The translations under genes and the position numbers were made by a program. Under the pieces are notes generated by a model. That model had not been told where the DNA came from and did not search any database. It saw nothing but the letters and a program-made list of their open reading frames with translations. Positions 44,026 to 49,020 of a stretch of 49,020 bases of DNA are shown piece after piece. Source of the stretch: Branchiostoma floridae (taxonomy: Eukaryota > Chordata > Leptocardii > Amphioxiformes > Branchiostomatidae); assembly GCF_000003815.2 (NCBI RefSeq), contig NC_049981.1:4066819-4115838 (forward strand), written 5' to 3'. Within the stretch, counting starts at the first letter, position 1. Every line of letters starts with the position of its first letter.

Positions 44026-45190
44026 AAGCAGGTGGCTTATAGCTTATTACATGTGCAGTCTCCTACAATAGCAAGAAAATTCTTAATTGTACAACGTTAA
44101 TTTGACTTTACTTTTCTTCTAACACGCATTGCTCACTCATTCTCATTGAAATGTGGCAATTTTTTTGTTCCAAAAATAAATCGGCTTATTTTTTTTAGTG
44201 AAACCAACCTGTTTGTTTAAGAAAATCCCTCTTTTAACCATAGCCAAAATATGGCAACTTATTATTTTCTTCTCCATTGGTTATGTATTACCGGTAACGT
44301 TTGTTACAACAGTAAACTTTGACCTTTTTCCTTCGAAATGATTAACATTCTTGGCTACACCATTTAGATATAAGAGGACGTCCTTAGGGAAATTTAAAAA
44401 GTAGGTAGCACTTTTACACCAGGTCACATGGTAAGGTTAGAAAGCATGGAACAATGGTAACGTTTGTTACAGTCATTTCTGTACAAAATTTTGTTAAGCA
44501 CGGTGGGATGCAAATGGCAGTCAATGACCCTTTCTTGGTTCTTTAGGAAGCCAGAAAACTGTAAAGCGTCACAAAAACGGCAATTTCTAGTCTTATAATA
44601 ATATAACCGTGGCAACCATCGTACTCTTGGTAATAAATTTGTTACCAAATCTGGCGACAGGCATAAACCACCTCACACAGCCTCCAAGATCAGTGACAGT
44701 AGCGATCTGACGTGATCAGTCAAAGGGCCTGGGTAGCTGGTTTCAGTCATGCCGAACAATCATTTTGGGAACTGAATTGTTACATTTTTGTCTACTATTT
44801 GAATTGTTCGTTTCTTCTAAGGCGACAGCCATTTTTTAGGGGGTGAAATTCCACCCGTGGCTATAACAGTCTTCCAAGCAATCAACCAACATGAATGTTG
44901 TGGTGCATTTTTTGTAAAACATAACAAAGCAAAGGTTGTGGAAAATGAAGGGACCAGTGATGTTGTCTATAATTTGCGTAAAGTCAGGCGACAGCATTGT
45001 TCACATTTAAATCAGAACGAGCCTGCTACCAGATAACTACTTGTCGATCAAGTTACAGACAACAAAACCGAATGTAATGGGAGAGGCAAAAGGGCAGTGG
45101 GAAAAGAGAAAAATCTTACACAACTTTAGTTAGATCTAAGTAAGAATACGCAGACATAGCTTGGGACCAGTGCAAACGTCAACACGCTCA
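44026..45190. other. no gene seen
   Basis: A/T-rich sequence with repeated GTAACGTTTGTTACA-like words (44295, 44456) but no supportable coding exon, RNA or complete element. Confidence 0.35.
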
Positions 45191-45218
45191 GTCAAACGTG
45201 TTAGAGTAGAGAAGGGTC

Positions 45219-45533
45219 GCTAGATACGTGGCCAATGATCGTAGGAAATCACTGGCGTATCTCAACTTCAGAAAAATCTGGTATGACCCACCCTTCGTGA
45301 CATGAGAAAGCAGGCACACATCACTCTTCTCTTCTCTTCAAAACCGTCAGCGGTCAAGTAGCCATACTTGTTCACTGCTATGTCATCAGGAACATAAACC
45401 CCACTAGAGGTCACCAATACGGGTTCGTTATTACCCTTGCATGCAAAATAGACAGGCAGAAATAGAAACAGTCTTTCTTTCCGTACGAGTGAAGAATGGA
45501 ACAGCTTGACAGCACAGGTAGCGTAAATCTCAG
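45219..45533 (+). pseudogene. decayed non-LTR reverse transcriptase C-terminal fragment
   Basis: Shifting plus-strand frames show ARYVANDRRKSLAYLNFRKIW, then TRGHQYGF, then SFRTSEEWNSL. These resemble the last part of CR1/jockey-type reverse transcriptases (…RAARFV…, …TRGH…F, …FPRTIRDWNSL). Stops and frameshifts separate the pieces, so it is a dead copy unrelated to the LINE at 47.2 kb. Confidence 0.6.
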
Positions 45534-47219
45534 TCCCACTCTTGAGAACTTCAAGTTACTGATATAACGTTAATTTTCTCCAACCTTGCAGTAGACGCTC
45601 CCTTTATAGGCAGCATAATTTTGAACATATGGCAGCTGCCTTACCGAAAAAAAAAGAAGAGAGAATACAAATCTCACCTGACCCGGCGTCTACAGGACAA
45701 AGAAGAGCCACGGCCACGATAGAACACAACAACGTCAAGACAAATGGAGACGACATCGCACGACAATATCAAGATTTCCGCAAAACTTTTAAAAAGCGAA
45801 CTCTCCACTGTTGATACAGGGACACTGTCTTCTATACTTCTGAAGAATTGTCTAAGATGGCGCAGTCATCTCCTCAGGGGATTCTTACATGCGTCAATCA
45901 CTAGACCCGCAAACCTGTTTGGTTGGTTGTCTATGTCTATCATGCAGGGGTAATTAATTATTTTCACTTCACCATACCGTGGGTACGGTACATAGTGAAA
46001 ATAATGTTTTCGCCACGTTTCTTCTTCTTCTCTGTCTTCTCCTGTCGCTATCTTTAACACTCAAAAACTCTAGTGGTGTCCATTTGGAACCCAGTCGTAT
46101 AATTTGAAGTGCCATAATTTGAACATCTTTTATCGAGAGAAAATATTAATTCCGTGACTTTGTCATACAATATCTGCTATACACTCTCCTAAGTTTTTTT
46201 TGGTACAATACTGTGGAAATTATACAGGAAAGTCTATGTTCAGTCCGTTTGGTGTCAAAATGAACCCCAGCAAAATGTGCAATTTTTAAAACAAACTTTT
46301 GAGACCCACACCTAAACTACATATTGTATGTCCACCAAATTTTTAGAGAATAATTAAGAGCAAATGTCTGTAAGGATCAAACGGTGGTGGCAGGGGTAAA
46401 AAAAATAGATTTGGCTCATATTTTGCACAGTGATAGTACTTGGTCCACAACCCCTCAAAGTAGCTTTCTTTTAGATCAAAACTCCTTGTTGCCATGGTAA
46501 CGGGCAAACAAAGGTTTCTGGCCAATTTCCCCAATTTTCGCATCTCAAAAACACAGAAATCAGCATATTTTACGGCACTGTCTCGGCAACACCTTTAAAC
46601 CTATCATCAAAACAAAACAAGATCTGAATAGACCAACATTTTGACTTTTAAAAATTGTTGTGAAATTTCCAAAGTCGTACATTTTAGTTCTTGGGCAGCC
46701 TGAAAACAGTGCAATGTTTCAAGCTACAAAACAAGTTGATTTTTGGCCCTCCTTTGTAACGCTATAAGTGCCGCTCTGGTACTTTTTTTGGCTTGAAATT
46801 TGTAACATATATAGATCATTAGAATATCTATCAAATGCATGCTTGCAAAGTTTGGTAACTTGTTTAGTTGTCACGTATGCAAATGTTTTACGATGCTGAT
46901 GTACAAATGTATATTCTAGACGAACACGTTCACCGGGTAGCCTAGTCACCGATCAGCCAACCGGCTTATATATCCATGCACATCTTGCAGTTCAACGACA
47001 GGCAAAGTCATTTTCTTTACGCGAGTTGTCTGGGAGGTAATTTGAGATTTGCTACACAAGAGACTGACGTGAGATTGAAAAGGTCACACAAACACACGTC
47101 ACAACTTGACATAAATGGCGTCTTCACCAGACAAATGTTTGTCACCACGACCGACACTTGTTTTGCAGCAACTTTCGATACTGTTTGGGCTAGGGGTGGG
47201 TACGGTACAGTATACCGGT
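45534..47219. other. no gene seen
   Basis: Short open frames on both strands lack recognisable domains. 46890-47175 is the unsplit counterpart of the 37-38 kb duplicate. Confidence 0.35.
46890..47175 (+). repeat. intact counterpart of the split 37-38 kb duplicate
   Basis: Matches 37195-37340 and then 38470-38620 without the 1.1-kb interruption. Sequence class unknown. Confidence 0.6.
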
Positions 47220-47412
47220 GAATGAATGAATGAATGAACTTTATTGCACGACATTTGTACATGGTACAATTGTAAGGCAACGGTGATAAGTTAATCAATA
47301 CAATGACTCGTCTAAGATCTATAACTACATACATGTATAGTACAGGAATGTGAACATAAATGGCGCATTGACATAGTGTAATTATAATATACAAGTTAAA
47401 CAAGTCGGTCTG

Positions 47413-49020
47413 TTACTGTACAATAGATTCTCGCTTTTTTAGAGCATTGCAAATGTATTGGCCTAAATACGAAGATATGTAGTCTGGACATGACNNNNNN
47501 NNNNNNNNNNNNNNNNNNNNNNNNNNNNNNNNNNNNNNNNNNNNNNNNNNNNNNNNNNNNNNNNNNNNNNNNNNNNNNNNNNNNNNNNNNNNNNACTGCT
47601 GTGTCATATGCCTCTTTTTACAATTCTATCATTGGGTAGAGTACGTAGTCTAAGCCAGTATTTGATAAGTTGTGTTTGTGTGTCAATATACAAAGGGAAC
47701 ATTCCTAATTCGCCTCTAATGGCGGCGTTTACAGAGCCTCTTGGGACACAGAGTAGCATTTTGCAATAGTTAAGCAGAACATGTTCTAAGTCAGGTATAT
47801 CATAGGAAATGGTAGGCTGTTCTAATAAAATATTTCTATTAGCTAGTGTTTTAGAGTTATACAGAACATTCAACTTATCTTTGTATTTCTTAAAACGCAC
47901 TAGGACAGGACGACAAGTTACTGTATCTGATTTCTTTCCGGTACGGGCAACCTTGAGAGCTATATCCTGTACGTTTGATCCCAAGATCGGGGACAGGATA
48001 TTACAAACTTTCTCCCTAATGTTTTCATTTGGACATTCTTGTATATTATTCAAAGTTAAATCTCTGCATTTAACATTGGTTCCTAGTAGCTCACTACAAT
48101 ACAGTAAAATAGGCTTAACTAGGCTGTTAAACAAATCTAGGGATAAGGAGACAGACGGATTGTAATTAGATGCCAATAGGGATTTAAGTTTAAACGATGC
48201 ACGAAGAGCTTTTAATCTGATTTGTTTAATAGCACGACTGAAAGATCCTGATGGGGTTATGTCTATTCCAAGATACGTATAGGAGTCTGTAATATTTATG
48301 GTCTGGCCCTGTATTTGGAAGGGAGAGCACTGATTTTTGTATGATCGTCCATTTTTTGAGTAAACAATGACCTTAGTTTTGTCCCTGTTGATGGACAATT
48401 TCCACAGGGAGCAGTAATTATCTAGTTTTCTTAGACACTCCTTTAGTCCTGCTTCTGATCTCGACAGGAGCACGAGATCGTCTGCCCAGAGCAGGCTGCT
48501 TATTGGAGTATCTTTTAGAAATACCGGATCGGATGGCGGTGAGGTTAATAAAGTTGGGAGGTCATTTACAAAAATATTAAAAAGAAGCGGACTTAAGTTA
48601 CAACCTTGACGTACTCCCCGCGTTGATTTGAAGTAATTTGACAAACCTTTAGATGTTTTTACACAGAATTCTACATTGGAATATATGGATTTTATAATAC
48701 TAAAGAACTTTCCACCTATACCAGAAGATAAAAGTTTGTAAAATAATCCGTTTCTGCAGACTGAATCAAACGCCTTCCTGAAATCTACAAAACAGGCATA
48801 CAGTTTTCCTCCAGGGACAGATATCTGTTGATCTATTAGGGTTTTAAGAATAAATATGTTGTCACTTGTCCGGAAGTCTTTTCGGAAGCCGGACTGAAAG
48901 GGAGATAATAAGTTTTCGTTTTCAAGATAGTGCTGCAATCGTCTGTTTAATATAAAAGTGAATAGTTTTCCAACACAGCTGGAAATAGCTATCCCTCTGT
49001 AATTTGACGGGTTTGATGTA
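47413..49020 (-). pseudogene. LINE reverse transcriptase, frameshifted, with ORF1-like insert
   Basis: Copies element RNA into DNA. The frame is open from the window edge (…YRGIAISSCVGKLF) through the first long segment ending at 47604. RT motifs: FVDFRKAFDSV, RGVRQGCNLSPLLFNIF, and the catalytic WADDLVLLS (Asp-Asp present, with Trp before Ala), then INRDKTKVIVYSK. After LYCSELLGTN comes a block (about 48041-47820, NIREKVCNIL…ARTGKK…RPVLVRFKKYKDK) that resembles the C-terminal domain of LINE-1-type ORF1 proteins rather than an RT. The RT tail then resumes at HVLLNYCKMLLCVPRGS…NAAIRGELGMFPL. A frameshift just before the gap (…KRGI-stop, where the next frame reads EAYDTA) and the gap itself break the end. 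The last residues (…ALKKRESIVQ) lie left of the gap. Confidence 0.82.
47495..47594. other. assembly gap (100 N)
   Basis: Exactly 100 N inside the LINE reading frame. Confidence 0.98.

Larger units (their letters stand above)
47220..49020 (-). mobile_element. non-LTR retrotransposon (LINE), 3' part
   Basis: Reads leftward, 5' end outside the window. It ends in AATAAAGTTCATTCATTCATT, a short-repeat tail as many LINEs have, after a 3' UTR of about 190 bases. A 100-N gap interrupts it at 47495-47594. It carries the reverse transcriptase described separately. Clade is not assigned. Confidence 0.85.

Noticed and set aside
45629-45814. A 61-residue plus-strand protein (MAAALPKKKEER...)
   Set aside because: Low-complexity start, no homology, lies just downstream of a dead retrotransposon fragment.

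Overview
The window is intron-rich nuclear DNA of an animal. The deuterostome-like gene structures, the head-to-head pair RPL4/ZWILCH (the human arrangement, recalled from knowledge), the TRIM-NHL gene, and the dense terminal-inverted-repeat elements, SINEs and dinucleotide arrays fit an amphioxus (Branchiostoma) best. The genus is an inference. Four runs of exactly 100 N (15276-15375, 22154-22253, 32677-32776, 47495-47594) are scaffold gaps of unknown true size.

Layout. (1) 620-11505, minus: ribosomal protein L4, nine exons. Its introns host four copies of box C/D snoRNA SNORD18 and one further C/D candidate, plus several mobile elements. (2) 12225-15240, plus: the first four coding exons of ZWILCH, divergent from RPL4, cut off by the first gap. 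(3) 15674-22121, plus: a gene built from repeated WSC domains, each encoded by an exon pair (A+B). Every B exon is preceded by a 79-bp array that copies its own 3' splice site and first 35 bases. (4) 22254-26209: no convincing gene; two tandem X-box motifs, dinucleotide repeats and a small TIR element. (5) 26210-31418, plus: a six-exon TRIM-NHL protein (RING, B-box 2, coiled coil, NHL). Its second exon is preceded by a 63-bp array of copied splice acceptors, and its stop-codon region is copied three more times downstream. (6) 34334-35104, minus: an intronless small type I membrane protein with His/Asn repeats and two NPxY motifs. (7) 35.1-40.4 kb: microsatellites and dispersed repeats. (8) 40469-43161, minus: the 3' two coding exons of a glycolipid-transfer-domain (GLTP/PLEKHA8-like) gene, with two related TIR elements around and inside it. 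(9) 43.4-47.2 kb: nested elements and a decayed reverse-transcriptase fragment. (10) 47220-end, minus: the 3' part of a non-LTR retrotransposon whose reverse-transcriptase ORF contains a segment resembling the C-terminal domain of a LINE-1-type ORF1 protein.

The genes do not form one pathway. RPL4 supplies the large ribosomal subunit, and its introns supply rRNA-methylation guides. ZWILCH belongs to the kinetochore RZZ complex and probably shares a bidirectional promoter region with RPL4. The most unusual signal is that two unrelated neighbouring genes carry tandem arrays made from an exon edge: the splice acceptor plus exon start in both, and the coding end plus stop codon in one. This leaves several near-identical competing acceptors in front of each real exon, and every upstream acceptor leads to a stop codon.
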